NCBI GenBank assembly: GCA_016718525.1
Contig: JADKDD010000002.1
Location: 868,001 to 932,000, forward strand
DNA: 64,000 nucleotides
Direction of reading: 5' to 3'
Source of the DNA: Rhodocyclaceae bacterium
GTDB taxonomy: Bacteria > Pseudomonadota > Gammaproteobacteria > Burkholderiales > Rhodocyclaceae
In this document: piece by piece, positions 53,551 through 61,159 of the stretch
How the letters are laid out: every line of letters starts with the position of its first letter
Position numbering within the stretch: the first letter of the stretch is position 1
Position numbers and translations under genes: made by a program
The notes under the pieces: model-generated
Database searches by the model: none
What the model was told of the DNA's origin: nothing
The model's input: only the letters and a program-made list of their open reading frames with translations

Positions 53551-55428
53551 ATGAGCTCACAGTCCCACCTCCTTGGCACGCGTCGCTTTCTGCCTTTGTT
53601 TATCACCCAGCTGCTGGGTGCGCTGAACGACAATGTATTGAAGAATGCGATGGTGGTGCTGCTGACTTTCCAGGCGACCAGCTGGACGACGATCAAGCCG
53701 GAGCTACTGGGAATTCTCGCTGGCGGCATTTTCATTCTGCCGTTCTTTCTGTTCTCAGCCACGGCCGGGCAGTTGGCGGATAAATATGACAAGGCGAAAC
53801 TTGCACAGATCGTCAAGTTGCTCGAAATGGCGATCGTCGGCGTTGCCGGTGCCGGCTTTGTAACGCACAACATCGACACCTTGTTTGCCAGCGTTTTTTT
53901 GCTCGGTATGCATTCAACCCTATTCGGGCCGATCAAATACGCGATCCTGCCGCAGCACTTGAAGCCGGAAGAGCTGATCGGCGGCAACGGGCTGATTGAA
54001 GCCGGTACCTTCGTCGCCATTCTCGGCGGCACCTTACTCGGTGGTCTGCTGGCCGGTAGCGAAGGTGGCACCGCGTGGATTACCGGCGTCGGGTTTTGCA
54101 TTGCCGCAGTCGGGTATTTTGCGGCGCGCACCATCCCTACCGCACCGGCTCCGGCGCCTGACCTGAAGGTCAGCCTCAACATCGCCAAGGAGACCTGGAA
54201 CAACATTCAGTACGCCCGCGCCGACCAAACGGTATTCCTGTCGATCATGGGGATATCGTGGTTTTGGCTATTCGGCTCGATCTTCCTCGGCCAGTTTCCG
54301 TCCTACACAAAGAACATCCTTGGCGGGTCCGAAACGGCGGTGACGCTACTGCTGGCCACCTTCACTTTTGGCATCGGCGTCGGTTCACTGTTGTGCGAAA
54401 AAATGTCTTCAGGGCGGGTTGAAATTGGCCTCGTGCCGTTCGGTTCCATCGGTCTGACATTGTTTGCGCTCGACCTCGCCTTTGCTTCACCTTCAGGAAT
54501 CAGCCACGAGCCGATGGGCGCCATCGGCCTGCTGGGTTTGGCGTCCACCTGGCGCGTGCTGTTTGATCTGGCCATGATCGGTATCTTCGGCGGCTTCTTC
54601 ATCGTTCCACTGTATGCCCTGGTGCAGCAACGCGCCAACCCCGAACACGGAGCGCGCATCATCGCAGCGAACAACATCGTCAATGCGCTGTTCATGGTGG
54701 TCGGCGCCGTTGCCGCAGCGGGCATGCTCTCGGCCGGTTTGTCGATTCCGATGTTGTTTGCCGTCGTTGCCGTGTGTAATGCGGTAGTGGTGATTTTTAT
54801 CTACGGCCTGATTCCCGAATTCCTGCTGCGCTTCATCATCTGGATTCTGATCCATACCGTCTATCGCCTGCGGGTGGTGAAGCTTGACGATGTGCCGGAC
54901 GAAGGCCCAGCCGTCATCGTCTGCAATCATGTCAGCTTTGTCGATGCGCTGGTCATCATGGCTGCCTGCCCGCGCCCGATACGCTTTGTGATGGACAAAG
55001 ACATCTTTCGCTGGCCGATCCTGAATTTTGCCTTCCGCTCGAGCAAGGCCATTCCGATTGCTTCGGCCAAGTCCGATCCGGCATTGATGGAACTGGCGTT
55101 TGCCGAAGTTGCTCAGGCGCTGGACGCAGGCGATCTGGTCGGCATCTTCCCCGAAGGCAAAATCACCGGCGACGGCAACATCAATCCATTCCGTTCCGGG
55201 ATCACCCGCATTCTTGAGCGCAACCCGGTGCCGGTGGTGCCGATGGCGCTGCGCGGCTTGTGGGGCAGCACCTTCTCGCGCATCGAAGGCGCGGCGATGA
55301 AGCATCCATTCCGCCGTGGGTTCTTTACCAGAATCGAACTCATCAGCGGCAATGTGATCGCCGCCAGTCAGGCATCACCTGAGCGACTGCACGCCGAGGT
55401 GAGCAGGTTGCGTGGCGACTGGCGGTGA
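53551..55428 (+). CDS. MFS transporter-acyltransferase fusion (LplT-PlsC type)
   Basis: 625 residues. The first 410 or so form an MFS transporter of the LplT lysophospholipid flippase type (FLPLFITQLLGALNDNVLKNAM, LLEMAIVGVAGAG); the last 190 form a PlsC domain with catalytic NHVSFVD (His460, Asp465), FPEGKITGDG and MALRGLWGS. Together they could import lysolipid and re-acylate it. Unlike E. coli Aas there is no AMP-ligase domain, so acyl-ACP or acyl-CoA must be supplied. The integron array begins 315 bp downstream. Confidence 0.85.
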   Translation: MSSQSHLLGTRRFLPLFITQLLGALNDNVLKNAMVVLLTFQATSWTTIKPELLGILAGGIFILPFFLFSATAGQLADKYDKAKLAQIVKLLEMAIVGVAGAGFVTHNIDTLFASVFLLGMHSTLFGPIKYAILPQHLKPEELIGGNGLIEAGTFVAILGGTLLGGLLAGSEGGTAWITGVGFCIAAVGYFAARTIPTAPAPAPDLKVSLNIAKETWNNIQYARADQTVFLSIMGISWFWLFGSIFLGQFPSYTKNILGGSETAVTLLLATFTFGIGVGSLLCEKMSSGRVEIGLVPFGSIGLTLFALDLAFASPSGISHEPMGAIGLLGLASTWRVLFDLAMIGIFGGFFIVPLYALVQQRANPEHGARIIAANNIVNALFMVVGAVAAAGMLSAGLSIPMLFAVVAVCNAVVVIFIYGLIPEFLLRFIIWILIHTVYRLRVVKLDDVPDEGPAVIVCNHVSFVDALVIMAACPRPIRFVMDKDIFRWPILNFAFRSSKAIPIASAKSDPALMELAFAEVAQALDAGDLVGIFPEGKITGDGNINPFRSGITRILERNPVPVVPMALRGLWGSTFSRIEGAAMKHPFRRGFFTRIELISGNVIAASQASPERLHAEVSRLRGDWR

Positions 55429-55742
55429 GTGCCGTGTTGAGTGGTTTTTGGGTGCATCGACGGCGTCCCGCCAGCACCAACTGACGCGCCACAATTCAAA
55501 TGAATTCGATTTTAGCGAGAACGCTCGTCGTCGCTCCCGTAATTGGCTCGAGGGTAAAACCTCAAACTTTGAGGTCTACAATGACCGCAAATTCGCTGCC
55601 GGGTTTCACTGAATTTTTATTTGTGCACAGGCGGGCAAGAAAATCGAAAATGACTCCGTATATCAGATGGTTAGTGAAAGCGCCATGAACAGATTAATCC
55701 GCAGCGCCCAAATTATCCTGCACTTTTTGCGGTATACATTAC
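55429..55742. other. Gene-free stretch before the integron array
   Basis: 314 bp without a convincing gene. It contains the dispersed-element copy at 55457-55482, an AT-rich portion, and ends at the first cassette boundary (GTTCGGC at 55743). I looked for the end of an integron integrase on both strands and saw none of its C-terminal motifs. Confidence 0.6.
55457..55482 (-). repeat. Dispersed element, copy 8 (after the MFS-PlsC gene)
   Basis: On the reverse strand AGTTGGTGCTG, spacer GCGGG, ACGCCGTCGA, 29 bp beyond the MFS-PlsC stop codon. Confidence 0.78.
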
Positions 55743-55749
55743 GTTCGGC
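55743..55749 (+). other. Leftmost integron core site
   Basis: GTTCGGC, exact reverse complement of GCCGAAC, the first box of the attC at 56492. It marks the left edge of cassette 1. The 60 bp to its left do not fold like an attC, so it may belong to an attI or to a decayed site. Confidence 0.65.
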
Positions 55750-55812
55750 AACAGAAAAGAGCGTCTGCCCCGTGAGGCAAACGCCCTTGGTGCCAGAAAC
55801 TTGATGAGGCGG

Positions 55813-56049
55813 TTATTTCAATGCGTCAATGCCAGCGCCAAAGTTGATATGGAACGCTGCTCCATCCATGACGAGGGCAGGCACGGACTTGACACCGGCG
55901 GATTCCGCGTCTTTGAGACGCGATTTGTCCTTGCCGAGATGGACGACCTCAACATCGTATTTCGCTGGGTCAAGCGCGTTGGCTACGTTCTGCTCAGCGG
56001 CAACGCACACAGGACATCCTGCGTGGTAGAAAATGGCTTTGGTCTTCAT
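55813..56049 (-). CDS. Thioredoxin-fold protein with CPVC motif (cassette 1)
   Basis: 78 residues from ATG 56049, which has AAGGAGA upstream (revcomp of 56055-56061); the open frame to 56097 lacks that support. MKTKAIFYHAGCPVCVAAEQNV carries a CxxC redox pair and VKSVPALVMDGAAFHINFG the cis-proline loop, so it is a small glutaredoxin/thioredoxin-like oxidoreductase. It is divergent from the HxlR gene in the same cassette and opposite to the usual cassette gene direction, so the regulator probably controls it. Confidence 0.85.
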   Translation of the reverse strand: MKTKAIFYHAGCPVCVAAEQNVANALDPAKYDVEVVHLGKDKSRLKDAESAGVKSVPALVMDGAAFHINFGAGIDALK

Positions 56050-56173
56050 ACTGTTCTCCTTGGTTGGTTGCGATTTGTGCCACATGCACACGAACATGGT
56101 AGGAACAACTTCAGCCGCCGCCTAGAAGGCACTTCCTGGTACCCCGGTAACCTTTTGGTGTAATTTGCAGAAA

Positions 56174-56539
56174 ATGAAGGCAAAAACAATTTCGCAACCG
56201 GTGAAATCCTATAGGCAACTTGAAGACGTGGTTGGCTGCAAATGGTCCGTATCGGTTCTGCAAGCCGTCGGCGGCGGCATATCGCGTCCCGGTGCTTTAG
56301 AACGTCACGTTCAAGGAATTTCAACCAAAGTACTTTCCGAGCGACTACGGAAATTGACCAACTACGGCTTGCTGGACAAGCATGTCTATGCAGAAGTGCC
56401 GCCGAGGACTGAATATTCACTGACGCAAAGTGGCCAGAAGCTGCTCAGTATTATTGGCCAGATAAAGTTATTGGATAACGAAATCAGAACTGCCGAACAA
56501 GGCGCTCCAGCGGACGCGCAAAAAACCGCGCGCCGCTGA
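56174..56539 (+). CDS. HxlR-family winged-helix regulator (cassette 1)
   Basis: 121 residues from ATG 56174. The HxlR pattern VVGCKWSVSVLQAV, RPGALERHVQGISTKVLSERLRKLTNYGLLDKHVYAEVPPRTEYSLTQSGQKLL is complete. The Cys in VGCKW occupies the place used for thiol or quinone sensing in some family members (QsrR/HypR/YodB). The C-terminal 16 codons are part of the attC at 56492. Shares a 124-bp divergent promoter region with the CPVC protein, suggesting autonomous redox-responsive regulation; this is inference. Confidence 0.82.
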   Translation: MKAKTISQPVKSYRQLEDVVGCKWSVSVLQAVGGGISRPGALERHVQGISTKVLSERLRKLTNYGLLDKHVYAEVPPRTEYSLTQSGQKLLSIIGQIKLLDNEIRTAEQGAPADAQKTARR

Positions 56540-56553
56540 TCTCTGCGTTATGC
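56492..56553 (+). other. attC site 1
   Basis: 62 bp from GCCGAAC (56492-56498) to core GTTATGC (56547-56553). The arms AGGCGCTCCAGCGG and CCGCGCGCCGCTGATC can pair imperfectly around a short A-rich centre, the compact attC shape known from Xanthomonas and Pseudomonas integrons. It overlaps the end of the HxlR gene. Confidence 0.8.
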
Positions 56554-56583
56554 GGATGCGCTAGTATCGATTTACCTCACATC

Positions 56584-56892
56584 GTGGAAATAAGGACAAA
56601 AAAATGGGCAACGGTCACATTGTTGTTCTTACTTGCAGCAGTAGTGCAGGTCTTGGTCTATGGTGGGCCGCAGATGTTTGGTTTTAAATATCCGCAGTGG
56701 ATTCCTCGCGATTTACTTGTTTTATTCTTTTTCGTTGGGCCGGAAATCTGTGTCGCCATGCCAGCTTGGCTAATCCTTAGAACCGAAGAAACAGGTAAGC
56801 CATCCCCCGAATCGGTAGCCATATTGATCGTACTAGGTCTTGTATTTTCCTATCTTGGCGTTTTCATTTCTTTCAACACTTGGGGCACATGA
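56584..56892 (+). CDS. Small membrane protein (cassette 2)
   Basis: 102 residues with three predicted membrane helices (VTLLFLLAAVVQVLVYG, LLVLFFFVGPEICVAMPAWLIL, VAILIVLGLVFSYLGVFI). Clearly more AT-rich than its neighbours. The GTG start at 56584 has no obvious Shine-Dalgarno, which is common in cassettes; an out-of-frame ATG at 56604 has no useful frame. No family recognised. Confidence 0.6.
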   Translation: MEIRTKKWATVTLLFLLAAVVQVLVYGGPQMFGFKYPQWIPRDLLVLFFFVGPEICVAMPAWLILRTEETGKPSPESVAILIVLGLVFSYLGVFISFNTWGT

Positions 56893-56908
56893 ACGTTAGT
56901 TTTGTACC

Positions 56909-56995
56909 GCATAACCTGGCGCTCAACCTCACTCCCTTCGGTCGCTGGACGTTGCGCGATAAAGCCGCGCAGCGCCGGTTAGCTCTACGTTAGGC
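56909..56995 (+). other. attC site 2
   Basis: 87 bp from GCATAAC (56909-56915) to core GTTAGGC (56989-56995). Inner arms CTGGCGCT and AGCGCCGG pair, and a central segment forms the loop. It is nearly identical to attC site 5 over about 70 bp (three differences). Confidence 0.88.
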
Positions 56996-57004
56996 CGCAG
57001 AAAA

Positions 57005-57454
57005 ATGGCTACGCTGGAGCTCTCCGTCAGCACCCACGACGACTACCCGTCCGAGGAGTGCGCACTGGTCGGTCAAGGGCTTGGCGAGTTCAATGACGCA
57101 GCCGCGCCACTTCATGAAGTCCAAGCCATCTCATGCTTTGCCCGTAGTCCTTCTGGCCAGGTCGTGGGCGGAGCGGTCGGCCGTCGTTGGGGTGCCTGTT
57201 GCGAGCTTCAGCAACTTTGGGTCGAGCCTGCGCACCGCCGTCTGGGAATCGGCTCAACACTCATTCGTGCCTTCGAGGCGCATGCAAGCCGTCATGGCTG
57301 CAATTCGTTCTACCTAGAGACCTTCAGTTTCCAGGCACCGAGCTTGTACATTGGCTTGGGCTACAAGGTCGAATACGAGCGCTCGGTGTACCCGCATGGC
57401 ATCGTCAAGTACCACATGGGCAAGCAGGTCAGCAGTGGCGCGTCTGCGGCCTAA
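57005..57454 (+). CDS. GNAT acetyltransferase (cassette 3)
   Basis: 149 residues. Acetyl-CoA motif ELQQLWVEPAHRRLGIGSTLIRAFEAHA and motif B CNSFYLETFSFQAPSLYIGLGYKVEYER. ATG 57005 lies ten bases after the core site, with no clear Shine-Dalgarno. It ends within the first box of attC 3. GNATs are among the commonest integron cargo. The substrate is unknown. Confidence 0.85.
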   Translation: MATLELSVSTHDDYPSEECALVGQGLGEFNDAAAPLHEVQAISCFARSPSGQVVGGAVGRRWGACCELQQLWVEPAHRRLGIGSTLIRAFEAHASRHGCNSFYLETFSFQAPSLYIGLGYKVEYERSVYPHGIVKYHMGKQVSSGASAA

Positions 57455-57520
57455 CCTTTCCATCGAGAGGGACGTCCAAGGGCTATCGCCCTTGGACGTC
57501 CCTCATGTCAAACGTTCGCT
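57449..57520 (+). other. attC site 3, long perfect palindrome
   Basis: 72 bp from GCCTAAC (57449-57455) to core GTTCGCT (57514-57520). The middle is a perfect 17-pair hairpin (57467-57483 with 57488-57504, loop TATC). The right core departs from the GTTRRRY consensus. This attC differs from all others in the array. Confidence 0.8.
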
Positions 57521-57559
57521 GGCACGATGCCGGTGCCGGTCAATCTCTGGAAGAAATCC

Positions 57560-58486
57560 ATGTTTGGCAAAATCAACCTAGCCTATCTCGCCCTTCAAGT
57601 TCGCGATCTTGCGCGCTGGCGTAAGTTCGCCGCTGACATGCTGGGCCTGCCGGTGCCTGACACCAATAGCGACGGAGCGCTGGCCTTGCGGCTGGATGAT
57701 CGCGCCCATCGTTTGATTTTGCGCGAAGGCGGGACCGACGACATTGATGCGTTGGGCTGGGAAGTCGCAGACCCAATGGATTTCGATGCCATCCTTGAGC
57801 GCGCTCAGAAGGCCGGCGCGAATCCTGAGATAGGCGATCCGGCGTTGTGCCAGGCGCGTCGGGTCGAGCGGCTGGTGCATTTCACTGGGCCCGATGGCGT
57901 TCGCAACGAACTGGTAATGGGGCTCGGACAGGCCAGCACAGCATTTTCTTCCACGCTAATGCCTGGCGGCTTTCTCACGGGTGCCATGGGACTGGGGCAC
58001 GTGGTGCTTTCGAGTCCCGATAGGCAGCTTGCCGCTTCCTTCTATCGCAATGTACTGGGCATGCGCCTGAGCCTGGAACTCCAATTCAGCATTGGCCCCA
58101 TCGAGATCGGCGGCGTTTTCCTGCATTGCAATCCGCGCAATCACTCGCTGGCGTTGTTTGAGATGCCAACCAAAGGGCGCATACATCACGTCATGATCGA
58201 GGCCAACGACATTTGCGATGTTGGCGGCGCTTGGGAGCGGGCACAAAAACTGAAAGTGCCGATTACTTTGACACTGGGCCAACACCCAGAGCCCGATGGC
58301 ATGATCTCCTTTTACGGCATGACCCCTTCGGGCTTCGAATTCGAGATTGGCGCCGCTGGCCAATTGATCGATCCGGACAATTACAAGCCGACGACCATCC
58401 ATTCTCCCAGCGATTGGGGGCATCACCCTACCCTGCGCGCCAAATGGAACTTGATCTCGGCCGCCATCATCAAGAAGTTCAGGTAA
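57560..58486 (+). CDS. Type I extradiol dioxygenase-like protein (cassette 4)
   Basis: 308 residues from ATG 57560 (GGAAG seven bases upstream); an upstream ATG at 57527 has no such site. It has two VOC modules like BphC/HsaC. The catalytic C-terminal module keeps the iron ligands: His in MGLGHVVLSS, His in GRIHHVMIEA and Glu in GFEFEIG. Enzymes of this type open catechol rings next to the hydroxyls. SFYGMTPSGFEFEIG has the active-site Tyr neighbourhood. No pathway genes adjoin it, so the substrate is unknown. Confidence 0.88.
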   Translation: MFGKINLAYLALQVRDLARWRKFAADMLGLPVPDTNSDGALALRLDDRAHRLILREGGTDDIDALGWEVADPMDFDAILERAQKAGANPEIGDPALCQARRVERLVHFTGPDGVRNELVMGLGQASTAFSSTLMPGGFLTGAMGLGHVVLSSPDRQLAASFYRNVLGMRLSLELQFSIGPIEIGGVFLHCNPRNHSLALFEMPTKGRIHHVMIEANDICDVGGAWERAQKLKVPITLTLGQHPEPDGMISFYGMTPSGFEFEIGAAGQLIDPDNYKPTTIHSPSDWGHHPTLRAKWNLISAAIIKKFR

Positions 58487-58561
58487 CCAAATGGACGCTC
58501 ATGGGCTTGTACTCTCGCCATTTGCAACCGTCCACGAGATTGGGGTTCAAGTACGCGTGCC

Positions 58562-58625
58562 ACCAAACAAGGGCTTGCAGGTCGACGCGCCGCAAGCAGC
58601 GCGCGCCTGAAGCCGAACGTTAGCC
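58562..58625 (+). other. attC site 4
   Basis: 64 bp from ACCAAAC (58562-58568) to core GTTAGCC (58619-58625). Outer arms GGCTTGCAGG and CCTGAAGCC pair with one unpaired G, which gives the extrahelical base typical of attC recognition by the integrase. Its first box matches the cassette's left core (57514) only partly. It lies 75 bp after the dioxygenase stop. Confidence 0.75.
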
Positions 58626-58628
58626 ATC

Positions 58629-59003
58629 ATGGAAGCGAGTCCCTACCGGTGCGCTGACTGCGATTTTGCGTTACCTGACGTAATGACATCGCCGTGCCCA
58701 AAATGCGGGAGTAGCCGACGGATTGCAAATATGTCGGCAAACCTGACAGGTAGCTCTCGAATGTTCATCGGCTATTCGCTCAAGAAAGAAGGAGTGAAGA
58801 AGCCAATTGTGGAGTCGATTCACCGTCTAGAAACTCAAGTCTCGACCGGAAGGCTTGTGGAGAAATCACGATTGATTGACCGTGAGAACGACCGGTATGC
58901 TGAACATATAGTCGACGACACAACCCGTGAGACCATTCATCGCTCAGAAGAGCCGCTTAGCGAACATCGAGGGCATGGAAGTGCGAACAAGAAAGACGGC
59001 TAA
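58629..59003 (+). CDS. Zinc-ribbon protein of unknown function (cassette 5)
   Basis: 124 residues. Two CxxC knuckles (YRCADCDF and SPCPKCGSS) at residues 8-26 form a rubredoxin/zinc-ribbon site. The remainder is hydrophilic, without an obvious fold (IGYSLKKEGVKKPIVESIHRLE, then charged segments). It starts with ATG ten bases after the core site and ends in the first box of attC 5. No family can be assigned. Confidence 0.72.
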   Translation: MEASPYRCADCDFALPDVMTSPCPKCGSSRRIANMSANLTGSSRMFIGYSLKKEGVKKPIVESIHRLETQVSTGRLVEKSRLIDRENDRYAEHIVDDTTRETIHRSEEPLSEHRGHGSANKKDG

Positions 59004-59085
59004 CCCGGCGCTCAACCTCGCTCCCTTCGGTCGCTGGACGCTGCGCGATAAAGCCGCGCAGCGCCGGTTATGTCAAACGTAAGTC
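58998..59085 (+). other. attC site 5, last of the array
   Basis: 88 bp from GGCTAAC (58998-59004) to core GTAAGTC (59079-59085), whose second T is lost relative to GTTRRRY. Inner arms CCGGCGCT and AGCGCCGG pair perfectly. About 96 percent identical to attC 2 over the shared 70 bp. No attC was seen further right. Confidence 0.82.
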
Positions 59086-59097
59086 CTCAGCCTCAGC

Positions 59098-59553
59098 ATG
59101 ATTCGATCCGCTACTTTTGAAGACTCGGAAGCCGTTGCCACGGTCTTGATCGAATCGCGTCGAAAGTTTCTGCCTTTTGCGCCGTCAGCTCATCCGGAAG
59201 CCAGTGTGCGCCACTGGGTTCGCAGTACGCTGTTGCCGACCATGCGCGTGGTTGTCTGGGAAGAAGGGGCGACTATCGCTGCGGTACTCGCGATGTCAGC
59301 CGAAACTTCAGCGAGCTGGATCAATCAGCTCTACGTGCTGCCGGACTGGAACGGGAAAGGTATTGGCACCAAAATGCTGCTACATGCTCACCGCACGCTT
59401 TCGCCACCGATTCACTTGTATTCGTTTCAAGAGAACGTTGGCGCCCGGAGGTTCTACGAGCGAAACGGATACAAGGCCGTCGAGTTCACCAACGGCGAGG
59501 GTAACGAGGAGAAGTGCCCCGATGTGCTGTACGTCCTTGCAACACAGATTTAG
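59098..59553 (+). CDS. GNAT acetyltransferase
   Basis: 151 residues with QLYVLPDWNGKGIGTKMLLHAH (acetyl-CoA loop) and ENVGARRFYERNGYKAVEF. It lies immediately right of the last attC but no attC follows it, so it is either a cassette that lost its site or the first chromosomal gene. The substrate is unknown. Confidence 0.84.
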   Translation: MIRSATFEDSEAVATVLIESRRKFLPFAPSAHPEASVRHWVRSTLLPTMRVVVWEEGATIAAVLAMSAETSASWINQLYVLPDWNGKGIGTKMLLHAHRTLSPPIHLYSFQENVGARRFYERNGYKAVEFTNGEGNEEKCPDVLYVLATQI

Positions 59554-59577
59554 TTCAAAGGTCAGATATCTTTCGTG

Positions 59578-60126
59578 ATGAGTCCCCGCCTTGTTTCGCT
59601 TTGTACCGAGCTTGGTATTTCAAGTCAGCTTCTCGTAACCCGCGGTTTGTGCGAGTGCGAGGAAGCATGCCGTCTCGACATTGCTGAAACAGGGGCCGAC
59701 GGAAAGGATCACTTGCTGGTTCCCGCTGCTGCAAGCGCCTGGCGTGATCTGAGGACTGCCGCCGATGGTGACGGCATTTCGTTATTCATTGTCTCGGCCT
59801 TTCGCAGTGTCGACCGCCAAACCGAGATTGTTCGCCGAAAGCTTGAGGCCGGTGCGTGTATCGAAGACATATTGACCGTCTGTGCTCCTCCCGGTTTCAG
59901 TGAGCACCATACCGGATGCGCGGTTGATCTATCAACACCCGGTAGTCGAGCGCTGGAAGTAGCGTTTGAACGAACCTCCGCATTTGCATGGCTTTGTGCC
60001 CACGCTGCGGAATTTGGTTTCCACCTCTCGTATCCCGTTGGCAATCCAAGCGGATATCAATACGAGCCCTGGCACTGGTGTTTCAAGGACGTCCAACCTG
60101 TCCATCCACTGGATGCCGTGCGGTAA
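59578..60126 (+). CDS. M15-family D,D-carboxypeptidase-like protein (VanY type)
   Basis: 182 residues from ATG 59578 (GTG 59575 is possible). Motifs of M15B peptidases: VSAFRSVDRQ, GFSEHHTGCAVDLS with the zinc ligands His and Asp, and EPWHWCF with the third ligand. Such enzymes trim D-Ala-D-Ala stems. No signal peptide is apparent, so a periplasmic role would need an undetected export route, or the substrate is cytosolic. Confidence 0.82.
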   Translation: MSPRLVSLCTELGISSQLLVTRGLCECEEACRLDIAETGADGKDHLLVPAAASAWRDLRTAADGDGISLFIVSAFRSVDRQTEIVRRKLEAGACIEDILTVCAPPGFSEHHTGCAVDLSTPGSRALEVAFERTSAFAWLCAHAAEFGFHLSYPVGNPSGYQYEPWHWCFKDVQPVHPLDAVR

Positions 60127-60177
60127 AGTCGGGCAGCGCTGCCTTCAGAGAAGAACGCCAGTATCGACATCCCAATT

Positions 60178-61083
60178 GTGTTCCTGCCATCCATCCCTTT
60201 CATTGTGACCATCCTTTCAAAGTTCGTCGGTACAGCCATCGCTTACGTCACGCTGGCGACGGCTGCAGTCGCCGCAACGCCCGCACCGTATTTCCTTGAG
60301 AATACGGAGGTCATTGCGACCCCGTCGGCGCGGCTAAATCGATCTTATGAGATCTACGTCAGTTTGCCCTCCGACTACGCGAAGCTGACCAAACGCTATC
60401 CGGTTGTCTATGTCACCGATGCGCCTTATGCGTTTCCGCTGATCCGAGCCATTGCGGGACGAGTCGATCGGCATGGTGTCGGGCTCGAAGATTTCATCCT
60501 TGTTGGACTGAGTTATGCGAGTGGCGAGAGCGGTACCACCAGCCGAAACCGCGACTACACACCGACAAACCGCGCTAAAGATCGCGACATCCCTGACAGT
60601 GTGTATGGTCAGAGCGCCGCTTATCTGGACTTCGTTAAAAAAGAGGTTCTGCCGCTGGTCGATAACCGCTACCGGACGGACCCAAAGCGCCGCATTTTCG
60701 TTGGCCATTCCTATGGCAGCCTGCTCGGCCTCAGGGCAATGCTTGAACGTCCCCAAATCTTCAGCCACTACATTCTCGGCAGTCCGTCGTTATGGTTCGA
60801 CAAGGGGTACCCGTTCGACGCGCTCAATCAGTACAAAAGCACTCATACCGATCTGGTCGCCAAGGTTCGCTTCTACGTCGGTGGAAATGAACGCCCTGCT
60901 CGGTCGCGCCCCAAGGAAGCCAATATGGTCGAACTGATGAATCGCTACGTTGCGGATTTGCGCGCACAACGGTGGCGAGGGCTGGATGTCAAGGCAACCG
61001 TTCTGGATGGCGAGGATCATGCCACGGTATTTCCCCGCCTCGTCACTCAGGGTTTAATGTGGGCGTTGCCGAAGCAAGATTGA
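60178..61083 (+). CDS. Exported alpha/beta hydrolase of the esterase D / Fes type
   Basis: 301 residues. A hydrophobic N-terminus (IVTILSKFVGTAIAYVTLATAAVAA) suggests export. Catalytic elbow RIFVGHSYGSLLGL, and a final DGEDHATVF with the catalytic His. Family members hydrolyse acyl esters or iron-siderophore esters; nothing here decides which. GTG 60178 is a provisional start; GTG 60205 is nearly as good. Confidence 0.82.
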   Translation: MFLPSIPFIVTILSKFVGTAIAYVTLATAAVAATPAPYFLENTEVIATPSARLNRSYEIYVSLPSDYAKLTKRYPVVYVTDAPYAFPLIRAIAGRVDRHGVGLEDFILVGLSYASGESGTTSRNRDYTPTNRAKDRDIPDSVYGQSAAYLDFVKKEVLPLVDNRYRTDPKRRIFVGHSYGSLLGLRAMLERPQIFSHYILGSPSLWFDKGYPFDALNQYKSTHTDLVAKVRFYVGGNERPARSRPKEANMVELMNRYVADLRAQRWRGLDVKATVLDGEDHATVFPRLVTQGLMWALPKQD

Positions 61084-61159
61084 CTTTATCTGCTCGAATG
61101 CCCCGGCTGAGCTCGAACCTTGCTCCGCATGATCAACCCTTATGCAGCTGGAGGTAAAT

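Larger units (their letters stand above)
55744..59079 (+). mobile_element. Integron gene-cassette array without integrase (CALIN-type)
   Basis: A series of cassettes bounded by core sites at 55743, 56547, 56989, 57514 and 58619, and ending at about 59079, each followed by its gene(s) and an attC. Left core and first attC box are exact reverse complements for cassette 1 (GTTCGGC/GCCGAAC), 2 (GTTATGC/GCATAAC), 3 (GTTAGGC/GCCTAAC) and 5 (GTTAGCC/GGCTAAC). Cassette 4 is imperfect. The attC sites are of at least three unrelated types, so cassettes came from different sources. No intI gene is visible within the window. Confidence 0.85.

Noticed and set aside
53412..54206. 264-residue frame opposite the MFS-PlsC gene
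   Set aside because: Antisense of a conserved coding region with Pro/Ser-rich, unfolded-looking composition.
54493..55305. 270-residue frame opposite the acyltransferase domain
   Set aside because: Shadow frame; the forward gene has complete family motifs.
55500..55742. Possible integron integrase remnant left of the array
   Set aside because: Translation of both strands shows none of the tyrosine-recombinase motifs.
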